NCBI RefSeq assembly: GCF_009882935.1
Contig: NZ_WTVA01000015.1
Coordinates: 1-64,000 of the forward strand
Direction: 5' to 3'
Source of the DNA: Sneathiella chungangensis
GTDB taxonomy: Bacteria > Pseudomonadota > Alphaproteobacteria > Sneathiellales > Sneathiellaceae
Length of the DNA stretch: 64,000 nt
Shown here: piece after piece, positions 11,608 through 20,560 of the stretch
Layout: each line of letters starts with the position of its first letter
Position numbering within the stretch: position 1 is the stretch's first letter
The notes under the pieces: generated by a model
Databases searched by the model: none
What the model was told of the DNA's origin: nothing
Seen by the model: only the letters and a program-made list of their open reading frames with translations
Program-made: the position numbers and the translations under genes

Positions 11608-13872
11608 TTATATAATGATCGAGTGATCACGCGCGAAAGCGCGCAATTGATCCCGCACGGAATGATCGCGCGAATGACACAGGCCGCGGACGAAATTTTC
11701 CAGCCGGCCTATATCGGCGCTGAGCGCCATTTCCTTGACCCGCCCGAGGGTCTCCGCTGACATCGAGAAGTTGCGGTATCCCAATCCAAGCAGCGCCATT
11801 GCTTCCAACGGACGACCGGCGATATCGCCACATATCGAGAAGGGCTTGCCTGCCTTCTCACAATGTTCCGCAATATTTCTTAGCAGCGTCAGCAGGCTTG
11901 GACTCAACGTATCATAGCGGTCGCTGATCTTGGGATTGCCGCGATCGATGGCAAAAAAGAATTGCATCAGATCGTTCGAACCGACCGAGATAAAATCGAC
12001 TTCCGCCAGGAGATGCGGCAATTGCCAGACAATAGAGGGCACCTCGATCATCGTCCCGACATTCACGCTCTTCGGCGGGCCACTGTCGCGTTGCGCGGCC
12101 CGTTCGATTTCCTTGTTCAGGATCGCCTTGGCTTCCTGAAATTCCGACACTTCGGCGATCATCGGGAACATAAGCGAAAGGTCCCGACCCGCCGCAGCGC
12201 GCACGAGGGCCCGGAGCTGACTGCGCAGGAGAGCGGGACGATCAAGGCCAATGCGGATGGCGCGCCACCCAAGCGCGGGATTTTCCTCAGGCTTCGTTTT
12301 TAAATAGGGCAGCAGCTTGTCGCCGCCGATATCGAGGGTGCGAAAGACGACAGGTTTCCCGTCCATCTTGTCGAGCACCCGCGAGTATAGATCCGTCTGC
12401 TCGTCGACCTTCGGCATCTGGGAGCGCACCATGAACTGCAGTTCCGTCCGGAACAATCCGATGCCGTCTGCCCCGAGATCGGGAAAGTGATCGATGTCGA
12501 TCAACAAGCCAGCATTGACGTTCAACTGAAGGGGAATGCCGTCTCTCGAAATATTCGGCTTGTCGCGAAGCGCCGCATATTTCGCCTGACGCCGGGCGCG
12601 TTGCTGCTGGCTTTGGGCGAACGCCTGCTGCACATCTTCGCCCGGCCGCAGAAAAACCTGGCCATGCTCGCCATCGACCAGCACGAAATCACCCTGCTCG
12701 ACATTGTCGATTATCGTCTCGCACTGACCGACAACCGGGACGCCAAGCGCCCGCGCGACAATCGCCACATGGCTCGATCTTGTTCCTTCCGCCAGTATGA
12801 GCGCCTTCAGGTGCCGCCGGTCATAATCGAGCAATTCCGCAGCGCCCATATTCCGGGCGACTACGACGGTATCCTTTTCAAGATTACGGCGATCGATTTG
12901 CGTATGGCCATCGAGATGGAGGTAAAGCCGGTTCGCAAGGTCGTCAAGCTCTGACAGCCGCTCCCTCAGGTAGGGGTCGGTGATTTCCTTCATCCGTGCC
13001 CGCGTGTCATCCTGGACACGCTTGATTGCCGCTTCCGAAGTGAGACCCGTGTTGACCGCATCCTGCAGTTTTTTCAGCCAACCCTTGTCATGGGCGAACA
13101 TCTTGTAAGCTTCGAAGATATCCTTCGATTCATCGCTGAACAGTGTATTCGTCGCGTTGAGAAGCTTATCGACGGTGCTCTGCATGGCGCTGACCGCAGA
13201 GTTAAGCCGCGCCAGCTCCTTCGCCCGGTCTTCCGAAATGGTGCGCAGAACTTCGATCCGCGGCTCATGCAGCAAGGCATCGCCCGAGGCCAATCCTTCA
13301 GCCAATACCCGGCCGCTGATGTGATGGGGCAAAGTTGCGTTTCCGGCGGTATCGGAAAATTCTGTTGCCGAGACCATCTGCTCGGAACTGACAAGTTCCG
13401 CCACCACCATCGCGACCGTCTGCAACGCTTCGACTTCTTCATCGGTGTAGGTTCGACGCGTACGGTTCTGTACGACGAGAACGCCGATAACGCGCCCGCC
13501 GCGCAAAATTGGTGTACCGAGAAGCGAGTGATATTCCTCTTCCCCGGTTTCCGGCCGATACGCAAATTGCGGATGCGATTGCGCGTCTGATAAATTAAGT
13601 GGCCGGGCCCGCGCGGCGATATCGCCGACAAGCCCCTCGCCAAAGCGGAGGCGGGTCTGATGGACGGAATTCTTTTTCAGCCCTTCCGTCGCGTAGAGTT
13701 CGAGGACGTCTCCCGCCCGCCGGAGATAGCAGGAACAAACCTCGGCGATCATATTGCTCGCGATCAGGCGGACGATTTCGTTCAGGCGCTGTTCTGCGTC
13801 GCCATGCCCCGCCATAACCTGGTGAAGCCTGCGTAACAACAGTCTCGGTGCACTGATCCCCAGACCGCTCAT
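11608..13872 (-). CDS. ptsP: PTS enzyme I-Ntr (phosphoenolpyruvate-protein phosphotransferase PtsP)
   Basis: First enzyme of the nitrogen-related phosphotransferase system; it takes phosphate from PEP and passes it to NPr and then EIIA-Ntr, a regulatory rather than sugar-transport cascade. The 754-aa protein has an N-terminal GAF domain (about 15-165) and the PTS enzyme I core, with the phosphorylated histidine in GTRSSHVAIVARALG and the C-terminal PEP-binding barrel containing FRTLDIGGDK and GSNDLMQ. It abuts the preceding flavoprotein gene with no gap. NPr and EIIA-Ntr genes are not in the window. Confidence 0.96.
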   Translation of the reverse strand: MSGLGISAPRLLLRRLHQVMAGHGDAEQRLNEIVRLIASNMIAEVCSCYLRRAGDVLELYATEGLKKNSVHQTRLRFGEGLVGDIAARARPLNLSDAQSHPQFAYRPETGEEEYHSLLGTPILRGGRVIGVLVVQNRTRRTYTDEEVEALQTVAMVVAELVSSEQMVSATEFSDTAGNATLPHHISGRVLAEGLASGDALLHEPRIEVLRTISEDRAKELARLNSAVSAMQSTVDKLLNATNTLFSDESKDIFEAYKMFAHDKGWLKKLQDAVNTGLTSEAAIKRVQDDTRARMKEITDPYLRERLSELDDLANRLYLHLDGHTQIDRRNLEKDTVVVARNMGAAELLDYDRRHLKALILAEGTRSSHVAIVARALGVPVVGQCETIIDNVEQGDFVLVDGEHGQVFLRPGEDVQQAFAQSQQQRARRQAKYAALRDKPNISRDGIPLQLNVNAGLLIDIDHFPDLGADGIGLFRTELQFMVRSQMPKVDEQTDLYSRVLDKMDGKPVVFRTLDIGGDKLLPYLKTKPEENPALGWRAIRIGLDRPALLRSQLRALVRAAAGRDLSLMFPMIAEVSEFQEAKAILNKEIERAAQRDSGPPKSVNVGTMIEVPSIVWQLPHLLAEVDFISVGSNDLMQFFFAIDRGNPKISDRYDTLSPSLLTLLRNIAEHCEKAGKPFSICGDIAGRPLEAMALLGLGYRNFSMSAETLGRVKEMALSADIGRLENFVRGLCHSRDHSVRDQLRAFARDHSIII

Positions 13873-14901
13873 TTATGATCTGTTCCTTTGATCTCCATGA
13901 TTGTCGAAAGAGTCCCGCGCCTGTGCGACGAGTTCTTCCATGATCTCCTCGATTGACTGCTCCTTTTTGACCATACCGACGCTTTGTCCCGCCATCACGG
14001 AGCCGTATGCCACATCCCCTTCGATAACGGCACGGCGAAGGGCCCCGGCCCAGAAATGCTCTATCGCAAGCTGGGCGGCTTCAAGATCCATCTCGCCCGC
14101 CTTGTATTTCGCGATCACTTCATGCTGGGTCTCGATGAATTTCATGCCGCCGTCATTGTTGAGAGCGCGAACCGGAATAACCGGAAACATCGGGTCAACC
14201 TGAACCGTCGTGACGGCATCACGGGCATTCGCGCGAATGAACGCCTTCTTGAAGTCCGGATGCGCGATGGATTCGAAGGCACAGACGAACCGCGTCCCGA
14301 GCTGACATCCCGATGCGCCCATTCGAAGGTAGGTGGCGATCGCCTCCCCCCGGCCGATGCCGCCGGCCACGAAGACCGGTACATCGGTGATATTGGGCAG
14401 GATTTCCTGCGCAAGGACGCTGGTGGAGACCGGGCCGATATGACCACCGGCTTCCATTCCCTCGATGACCAGTGCGTCAGCGCCGCTACGGATCAGTTTT
14501 TTCCCGAGCGCCAAAGTGGGCGTAAAGCAGATCATCTTTGCCCCGCCCTCCTTCACCTTGAGAATGGTTTCCTTTGAGGGGACACCGCCCGCCAGAACCA
14601 CATGCCCGACCTTAAGTTTCAGGCATACATCCACGAGTTTGTCGAGGTCCGGATGCATTGTAATCAAATTGACGCCGAAGGGTTTATCGGTCAGCGTCTG
14701 CGTCGCCTTGATTTCCGTTTCGAGCAATTCCGGCGTCATCGCACCACAGGCAATCACGCCAAACCCGCCTGCGTTGGAAATCGCCGCCACGAGGTTGCGT
14801 TCGGACACCCAGGACATCGCACCGCCAAGTATGGCGTATTTGGTGCCGAGAAAATCGCATCCGCGCTTCCAGGCAGCTTCAAGGCACTTCGCGCCATTCA
14901 T
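13873..14901 (-). CDS. Nitronate monooxygenase / FabK-like flavin oxidoreductase
   Basis: An FMN-dependent TIM-barrel enzyme of the nitronate monooxygenase / enoyl-ACP reductase II family. Motifs include DFLGTKYAILGGAMSWVSE near the N-terminus, EGMEAGGHIG with the conserved His, and the phosphate-binding AGGIGRGEAIATYL followed by GCQLGTRF. The exact substrate cannot be read from sequence. I chose ATG 14901 because GGTGATC, a 7-base match to the anti-SD, lies five bases upstream; ATG 14916, right after the lysC stop, is the alternative. It is wedged between lysC and ptsP, so all three are probably co-transcribed. Confidence 0.85.
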   Translation of the reverse strand: MNGAKCLEAAWKRGCDFLGTKYAILGGAMSWVSERNLVAAISNAGGFGVIACGAMTPELLETEIKATQTLTDKPFGVNLITMHPDLDKLVDVCLKLKVGHVVLAGGVPSKETILKVKEGGAKMICFTPTLALGKKLIRSGADALVIEGMEAGGHIGPVSTSVLAQEILPNITDVPVFVAGGIGRGEAIATYLRMGASGCQLGTRFVCAFESIAHPDFKKAFIRANARDAVTTVQVDPMFPVIPVRALNNDGGMKFIETQHEVIAKYKAGEMDLEAAQLAIEHFWAGALRRAVIEGDVAYGSVMAGQSVGMVKKEQSIEEIMEELVAQARDSFDNHGDQRNRS

Positions 14902-14917
14902 CACAAGATCACCCATG

Positions 14918-16138
14918 TCACGCTGCATCCAGTCCAAAGGCCGTATGCAACGTTCGTACGGCAAGTTCGGTATATTCCTCAGCGAGCAAAACGCTTACTT
15001 TGATCTCTGACGTTGAGATGACCTGAATATTTATTCCCTTCTCCGCAAGGGCAGCAAACATCGTTTTTGCCACGCCGGCATGACTGCGCATGCCCATGCC
15101 GACAATGGATACCTTAACAACATTCGGGTCCGGGACGACGGCCTTGCAATCGACTTTTCCTTTAAGCTTTTCGAGAACCGCCAGCGCCTGGGTCACTTCC
15201 TTACGGCCGACCGTGAAGGTCAGATCCGTTGCCTTGCCATCTTCCGAGACGTTCTGAACGATCATATCCACATTGACGTTCGCATCTGCCAGTGCGCCAA
15301 ATACATTCGCGGCGACGCCGGGCCGGTCGGCGACCTGCTGCAACGTCACCTTGGCTTCATCACGGGTATAGGTTACGCCGCTTACAACCTGATGTTCCAC
15401 GATATCTTCCTCATCTACAACCAATGTTCCCGGTAAGTCTTCGAAGCTGGAAAGAACCTGCAGCTTCACGCGGTGCTTCATCGCCATCTCGACGGATCTT
15501 GTTTGCAGCACCTTGGCGCCGAGCGACGCCAGCTCCAGCATCTCTTCATAAGTGATTTTATCAAGTTTGGCGGCCTTTGTCGCGATCCGCGGATCCGCCG
15601 TGTAGATCCCGTCGACATCTGTATAGATATCGCAGCGATCCGCTTCCAGTGCCGCCGCAAGCGCCACGGCCGACGTATCTGAACCCCCACGGCCGAGGGT
15701 GGTAATGCGGTTGTCCGACCCTATCCCCTGAAAGCCCGCGCAGACCGCAACCTGCTTGTCATCGAAACGTTTGATGATCTCTGCACAGTCTATTCTCTCG
15801 ATCCGCGCGGCGCCATGGACCGCGTTCGTCTTGACGGGAACCTGCCAGCCCAGCCACGACCGCGCTGAAATCCCGAGATCCTGAAGTGCAAGGGAAAGAA
15901 GTCCGACGGTCACCTGCTCGCCGCTCGACACCACGACGTCATATTCGCGCGCATCATGCAAACTCGCGACATCAGACACAAGATCAACCAGTCGGTTTGT
16001 CTCGCCGGACATCGCGGAGACAACGACCGCGACCTCATGACCGGCATCGACTTCCCTTTTGACTTTTTGGGCGACATTCTTGATCCGCTCCACCGAACCG
16101 ACCGAAGTTCCCCCGAATTTCATCACCAGCCGCGCCAT
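14918..16138 (-). CDS. lysC: Aspartate kinase
   Basis: Phosphorylates aspartate, the first step to lysine, threonine and methionine. The amino-acid kinase domain starts MARLVMKFGGTSVG and contains GRGGSDTSAVALAAAL; two ACT domains follow at about 265-405 for feedback control. The frame is open to 16168, but MARLVMK at 16138 is the family start, gives 406 codons and has GGAGAGG upstream. Divergent from ubiG across about 180 bases. I saw no lysine riboswitch in that gap. Confidence 0.96.
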   Translation of the reverse strand: MARLVMKFGGTSVGSVERIKNVAQKVKREVDAGHEVAVVVSAMSGETNRLVDLVSDVASLHDAREYDVVVSSGEQVTVGLLSLALQDLGISARSWLGWQVPVKTNAVHGAARIERIDCAEIIKRFDDKQVAVCAGFQGIGSDNRITTLGRGGSDTSAVALAAALEADRCDIYTDVDGIYTADPRIATKAAKLDKITYEEMLELASLGAKVLQTRSVEMAMKHRVKLQVLSSFEDLPGTLVVDEEDIVEHQVVSGVTYTRDEAKVTLQQVADRPGVAANVFGALADANVNVDMIVQNVSEDGKATDLTFTVGRKEVTQALAVLEKLKGKVDCKAVVPDPNVVKVSIVGMGMRSHAGVAKTMFAALAEKGINIQVISTSEIKVSVLLAEEYTELAVRTLHTAFGLDAA

Positions 16139-16322
16139 GGCCGCATTACCTCTCCCTTCGCGCATCAAGCGAAGGTTCCAAAATATTATGCAAAAGTCAC
16201 AATTACCCTTTGGTTCAAAAGGAGCGTATACTTATACTTAACGAGGGGTGCGGGGCAAGCGCCGCAATTAATTTATTGCAATATAGCTGACTTTTTATAA
16301 CCCGTTCGGGAACGAGACGAAT

Positions 16323-17084
16323 ATGAGTGATGCAGCAAAGGCGAAATCAGTGGATCCCGGCGAAATTGCCAATTTCGCTGCAATGGCGGATGAATGGTGG
16401 GACGAAAACGGGAAATTCAAACCGCTTCACAAATTCAATCCGATTCGCATCGGCTACATCCGCGATACCGTCATTGACCATTTTGGCCTGCAGCTCGATA
16501 GCGCCGTCGTCAAACTTAAACCGTTCGATGGATTGCGAATTCTGGATATCGGATGCGGCGGCGGGTTGCTGTCGGAGCCCATGGCGCGTCTCGGTGCGAC
16601 TGTCGTGGCGGCGGACGCGTCAGAGAAAAATATCCAGATTGCCGCCCTTCATGCAGAAAAATCCGGCCTGAAGATCGATTATCGGCATAGCACGGCTGAG
16701 GAACTCGCCGCGGCCAGCGAGAAATTCGACGTTATCCTGAACATGGAAGTGATCGAGCATGTAGCCGATATCGCGGGGTTTGTTGAAGCCTGCAGCACCC
16801 TTCTCAAGCCGGGCGGCATTATGTTTATCGCGACTTTGAACAGAACGGCCAAAAGTTTCGCCTTCGCCATTGTCGGAGCAGAGTATATTTTACGCTGGCT
16901 GCCCAAAGGAACGCATAACTGGAAAAAATTCCTGAAACCTTCCGAGGTCGCGCGCCTCGTCCGGGCAAACGGTCTTGTCGTTCGCGATATCTCGGGGGCG
17001 ATTTATAACCCGTTTGAAGATCGCTGGCGCATCGGCAAGGATCTCAGCGTCAATTATATGCTGGCGGCTGTAAATCCTGAATGA
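16323..17084 (+). CDS. ubiG: Ubiquinone biosynthesis O-methyltransferase
   Basis: Carries out both O-methylations in ubiquinone synthesis at the inner membrane face. It is 253 aa, with the UbiG-specific N-terminal stretch FAAMADEWWDENGKFKPLH, the SAM motif LDIGCGGGLLSEPMARLGA (about 78-96), and the conserved LNRTAKSF and GTHNWKKF near the C-terminus. ATG 16323 fits the family N-terminus. A ubiquinone-based respiratory chain is implied. Confidence 0.96.
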   Translation: MSDAAKAKSVDPGEIANFAAMADEWWDENGKFKPLHKFNPIRIGYIRDTVIDHFGLQLDSAVVKLKPFDGLRILDIGCGGGLLSEPMARLGATVVAADASEKNIQIAALHAEKSGLKIDYRHSTAEELAAASEKFDVILNMEVIEHVADIAGFVEACSTLLKPGGIMFIATLNRTAKSFAFAIVGAEYILRWLPKGTHNWKKFLKPSEVARLVRANGLVVRDISGAIYNPFEDRWRIGKDLSVNYMLAAVNPE

Positions 17085-17157
17085 GCGATCGCAATTCGGA
17101 ATTGACCGAAGGCAGCCCTTTGCCGTAATTGGATAGCTTTCTATCGAGAGATCCGCC

Positions 17158-18390
17158 ATGCCGTTAAAAAAGTCACCGCTTGCGCCTGCCGCCTTCCCGT
17201 CATTTCCCGAAATCGCCGGTGTGCGATTTGCCTGTGGAAATTCGGGAATGCGCTACAAAAGCCGCGATGATGTCATGTTGGCGGAATTCGCGCCCGGAAC
17301 GACAGTTGCCGGAGTTTTTACGAAAAATTCGATGCCTGGCGCTCCGGTAGACTGGGACCGGAAAATCCTGTCCAACGGCACGGCGCGGGGTCTGGTCGTC
17401 AACGCCGGCATTGCCAATGTATTCACCGGCACCGCGGGCGTAAGGACTGTTGAAGAAACCGCGGCCGCGGCCGCGCGGCTTCTCTCCTCCACTCCCGAAC
17501 AGATCTATATCGCCTCGACCGGCGTGATTGGAGATCCGGTTCCCACAGAGAAAATTACCGGGCTTCTTCCGCGTCTTGCCGAGACTCTGTCGGCGGATGG
17601 CGGGGAAACCGCCGCGAACTGCATTCTGACAACGGATACCTTTGCGAAAGGGGCCGTGGGCACCGCCAGAATCGGGGAAACCGAGGTGACAATCGCCGGA
17701 TTTGCCAAGGGATCGGGCATGATCGCGCCGGATATGGCCACGATGCTCGCCTTCCTGTTTACCGACGCGGCAATCCCCGCCAACGCCCTGCAATCCCTCC
17801 TGAGCGAGACGAATGAAAAGACCTTCAACTGCGTGACCGTCGATTCCGATACGTCGACAAGCGATAGCGTTCTGCTATTTGCGACCGGGCAGGCCGACAA
17901 TGACCTGCCGGAATCATACGATGATGTCGTCCTTCACGATTTCAAACGTGCGCTGAAAGACGTGATGACGAACCTTGCCCAGCAGGTCGCACGCGATGGC
18001 GAAGGCGCGAGCAAGTTTATCACAGTAACAGTAACAGGCGCGGAAAGCGACGCCTCGGCCAAGACCATAGCCCTCGCGATCGCCAATTCGCCCCTGGTAA
18101 AAACCGCGATCGCCGGGGAGGATGCCAATTGGGGCCGGGTGATCATGGCGGTAGGCAAATCCGGCGAGAAGGCGGACCGCGACAGGATGAGCCTGAAGAT
18201 CGGGGGCGTGCTAATTGCCGAAAATGGCGGTCGCGCATCTTCCTATCGGGAAGAAGACGTTACGCCTTATATGAAAGGCCGGGAAATCGAGATTGAAGTG
18301 GATGTCGCCGTCGGGAGCGGCAGCGCGTTTGCCTGGACCTGCGACCTTACCCATGGCTATATTGATATCAACGCCGATTATCGAAGCTGA
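17158..18390 (+). CDS. argJ: Bifunctional glutamate N-acetyltransferase / amino-acid acetyltransferase
   Basis: Recycles the acetyl group between N-acetylornithine and glutamate in arginine biosynthesis, and may also use acetyl-CoA. The 410-aa precursor is expected to cleave itself before Thr195 in the motif MATMLAF, giving alpha and beta chains. Other landmarks are GVFTKNSMPGAP, NAGIANVFTG and the C-terminal TCDLTHGYI. The stop codon overlaps the start of the next gene by one base (TGATG), so the Nudix gene is coupled. Confidence 0.96.
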   Translation: MPLKKSPLAPAAFPSFPEIAGVRFACGNSGMRYKSRDDVMLAEFAPGTTVAGVFTKNSMPGAPVDWDRKILSNGTARGLVVNAGIANVFTGTAGVRTVEETAAAAARLLSSTPEQIYIASTGVIGDPVPTEKITGLLPRLAETLSADGGETAANCILTTDTFAKGAVGTARIGETEVTIAGFAKGSGMIAPDMATMLAFLFTDAAIPANALQSLLSETNEKTFNCVTVDSDTSTSDSVLLFATGQADNDLPESYDDVVLHDFKRALKDVMTNLAQQVARDGEGASKFITVTVTGAESDASAKTIALAIANSPLVKTAIAGEDANWGRVIMAVGKSGEKADRDRMSLKIGGVLIAENGGRASSYREEDVTPYMKGREIEIEVDVAVGSGSAFAWTCDLTHGYIDINADYRS

Positions 18391-18806
18391 TGACGTCAAT
18401 CACACCGCTTCCGACAATCCTCGTGGCCGCGGTCGCGCTTGTCGATGATGACAACCGGGTTCTTATCGCCCAGCGCCCGGAAGGCAAAAGCCTGGCGGGG
18501 CTTTGGGAATTTCCGGGCGGCAAGGTGGAAACGGGCGAAACACCCGAAGTGGCCCTCATTCGGGAACTCAAAGAAGAGTTGGCGATCGACGTAACCGAAG
18601 CCTGCCTCGCGCCATTCACCTTCGCGAGCCATTGCTATGAAAATTTTCACCTGTTGATGCCGCTATATGTCTGCCGTCGCTGGAACGGAATTCCGCGGCC
18701 AACAGAAGGGCAGACCTTAAAATGGGTTCGCGCGGCGCGCCTTGGCGATTACGATATGCCGCCGGCAGATGTGCCGCTAATCGCCATGCTTCGCGACTTG
18801 CTGTAG
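18390..18806 (+). CDS. mutT: MutT-type Nudix hydrolase (8-oxo-dGTP diphosphatase)
   Basis: Removes oxidised dGTP from the nucleotide pool, preventing A:T to C:G changes. The 138-aa protein has the Nudix box at about residues 44-66 (GGKVETGE, then REL-KEEL), with Ala in place of the usual Gly near its end. It also carries the MutT features QRPEGKSLAGLWEFPGG. It overlaps argJ by one base. Many alphaproteobacterial MutT proteins are longer or sit by secA; this one lies with argJ. Confidence 0.9.
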   Translation: MTSITPLPTILVAAVALVDDDNRVLIAQRPEGKSLAGLWEFPGGKVETGETPEVALIRELKEELAIDVTEACLAPFTFASHCYENFHLLMPLYVCRRWNGIPRPTEGQTLKWVRAARLGDYDMPPADVPLIAMLRDLL

Positions 18807-18836
18807 GGAAACAGCCTCAAAGCCGCCGGCGAAAAA

Positions 18837-18875
18837 GGCCGGCGTTTGGATTTTCTCCTCATCCAAAGGCCGGCC
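18837..18875 (-). terminator. Strong hairpin with minus-strand U-tract
   Basis: A 15-base arm (18837-18851) pairs with 18861-18875 with one mismatch around a 9-base loop. Five As at 18832-18836 give UUUUU on the minus strand, so it is a clear terminator for leftward transcription. It lies about 100 bases beyond another terminator-like hairpin at the end of the MarR gene. On the plus strand it may also help end argJ-mutT. Confidence 0.7.
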
Positions 18876-18973
18876 CAAGTAACCTCTTTACTCACATTTG
18901 CGAGTACGAATCAGGGACAGGCACCAAACGCCCCTTCTTCATTCAGGTTTACATTAGAAATTACAAACGAAAA

Positions 18974-19012
18974 GACCAAATATAGCAACTGTTTTTGTTG
19001 CTATTTGTGGTC
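18974..19012 (-). terminator. Terminator hairpin overlapping the end of the MarR gene
   Basis: Arms 18974-18989 and 18997-19012 pair at 14 of 16 positions around a 7-base loop. On the minus strand the hairpin is followed by TTTTCGTTTG. It overlaps the stop codon of the MarR-family gene. Confidence 0.65.
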
Positions 19013-19426
19013 ATTTTCTTCAGCGCCTTTTATAAGTCGTCTTGACGTTTGCTTTATGAGATCTCGCGTTTCCTCGTACATATCGAGGGAAAGGCTTGTA
19101 TATTGGGGTGTTGGACGGACTAAAGTCCGCCGCCGGTCGGCCGGATCTTTTTCAAGCCGGATCAGGTTATCCACCACCATTGATTTAAGGGTTTTATGAA
19201 GGCTGGACCGCCCGAGTCCCGTCAGGGAAGCCAGTGTTTCGAGATCGATTTCGCGTTGATGAATCCGTCGATGGGCCATTGCCGCCCCTATCAGGTAGCG
19301 ATTCTTGGTCACGCTTGAATCCCGCCGCTCCTGAATGGCCCGGATCTGGGTCCAAAAATGTTTGATGATCCTGTATTCTTCGGGCGTCATCCGACGTCCG
19401 CTCAGAACTTCAATGAGTGTACGCAT
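19001..19426 (-). CDS. MarR-family-like winged-helix regulator
   Basis: A DNA-binding regulator of about 141 aa. The winged-helix core reads IDLETLASLTGLGRSSLHKTLKSMVVDNLIRLEKDPADRRRTLVRPT, the helix-turn-helix plus wing with the DxRR signature of MarR proteins. The frame opens at 19480, but MRTLIEVLSG at 19426 is the more natural start; neither has a strong ribosome site. No divergent target gene is adjacent, so its regulon is unknown. It lies alone between a REP-like intergenic stretch and a methyltransferase gene. Confidence 0.75.
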   Translation of the reverse strand: MRTLIEVLSGRRMTPEEYRIIKHFWTQIRAIQERRDSSVTKNRYLIGAAMAHRRIHQREIDLETLASLTGLGRSSLHKTLKSMVVDNLIRLEKDPADRRRTLVRPTPQYTSLSLDMYEETRDLIKQTSRRLIKGAEENDHK

Positions 19427-19550
19427 TCGACAAACTAACCCGCGATCCGATATTAATAAATTTATAGTTAATAATATCAACTGAAACGACCATAGATGGC
19501 AACCGGCGATTACGAAAAGTTTTTATTTCGATGCCGACCGAAGCGACATT

Positions 19551-20447
19551 CTAGCTTTCGAGATAGTCGCTCAGGCTTGTCCGGCCGCTACCGGGCGCAA
19601 GTGGTTTCTGCTGGCTTTCATGGGGTGACCAACCGGTCATATAGATAATCTGGAATGTTGCCGGGATGCGGCCGTCGTTATCCGCATAGCGTTCGATATA
19701 TAATTCCGCTGTGCGCATCAAAACACGGCGGCTTGTAAACGTCTTTTGACGCGCCTGCAACGCATTGGCTTCGCCCATACCCCGAAGTTCCTGCATCAGT
19801 GCAAAAGGATGGGGGTATTTTAGCGTGATCACATCCATATCGGTAACGGGCAGCGCCAATCCGGCCCGCTGCAGGAGCGCGCCGGCATCGCGCACTTCCG
19901 TAAAGGGGGAAACCCGCGGGCTTGCGCCACCCATCACCTCCGATTCCGCGTCCAACAGGCAGGCTCTTAATTCCTTGAGGCTTTCGATACCGAACAGGGC
20001 ACCAAGAAAGAGCCCGTCGGGTTTCAGGATTTTGGCGATCTGGGAAAGCGCACCCGGGAGATCATTCGTCCAGTGCAGATTTAGCACGCTTCCAACAAGA
20101 TCGAAGGAGTTCGGTTTGAAGGGCAGAAACTCTTCATCCGCCACAACAAAAGGGGCCTTTGCCGTTCCCTGCATTGCGGCGGATAAATCCGTCCGGAGGA
20201 TCCACTCGGATTTTTTCATTGCGGTAAGGTGGCGCGCCAACAGACCGTCCCGTCCCCCAAGATCAAGAGCGATCTTAAAGGAATGATTTATGTCCAGCAG
20301 CCGCTCCGCCAGGCGCGACGCCACTTCATCGAACAGAAACCGGTGCCGCGGCCAGTTCAAAGCGGCGGCGCGACGGCGGTGAGCGGCAACCGCGCGCCGG
20401 TCAAAGAGAATATGTTCTGGCTGAATTAGGGAAATCGGCTTTTTCAT
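19551..20447 (-). CDS. BioC/NDUFAF5-like SAM-dependent methyltransferase-fold protein
   Basis: A class I methyltransferase-fold protein of about 298 aa. N-terminal LFDRRAVAAHRRRAAAL and LALDLGGRDGLLARHL-type SAM motif, then LVGSVLNLHWTNDLPGALSQI. These features match the alphaproteobacterial relatives of BioC and of mitochondrial NDUFAF5, which hydroxylates an arginine of complex I; the true reaction here cannot be decided. I chose MKKPISLIQPE (20447) over an upstream ATG at 20492. Divergent from comF with about 110 bases between them, an arrangement common in Alphaproteobacteria. Confidence 0.8.
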   Translation of the reverse strand: MKKPISLIQPEHILFDRRAVAAHRRRAAALNWPRHRFLFDEVASRLAERLLDINHSFKIALDLGGRDGLLARHLTAMKKSEWILRTDLSAAMQGTAKAPFVVADEEFLPFKPNSFDLVGSVLNLHWTNDLPGALSQIAKILKPDGLFLGALFGIESLKELRACLLDAESEVMGGASPRVSPFTEVRDAGALLQRAGLALPVTDMDVITLKYPHPFALMQELRGMGEANALQARQKTFTSRRVLMRTAELYIERYADNDGRIPATFQIIYMTGWSPHESQQKPLAPGSGRTSLSDYLES

Positions 20448-20560
20448 TCGTCTTTTATTACACTTCCCTCTCGCGGTTGCAATGAAACCCATGACGGTGA
20501 TGCCATTGCCGCTTTTTATAGATATTTTTTTATCATTTCCTCCGGTATAGTTTCCGCATC

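Noticed and set aside
16139-16322. Lysine riboswitch upstream of lysC
   Set aside because: The gap is too short and shows none of the conserved riboswitch core; feedback through the ACT domains suffices.
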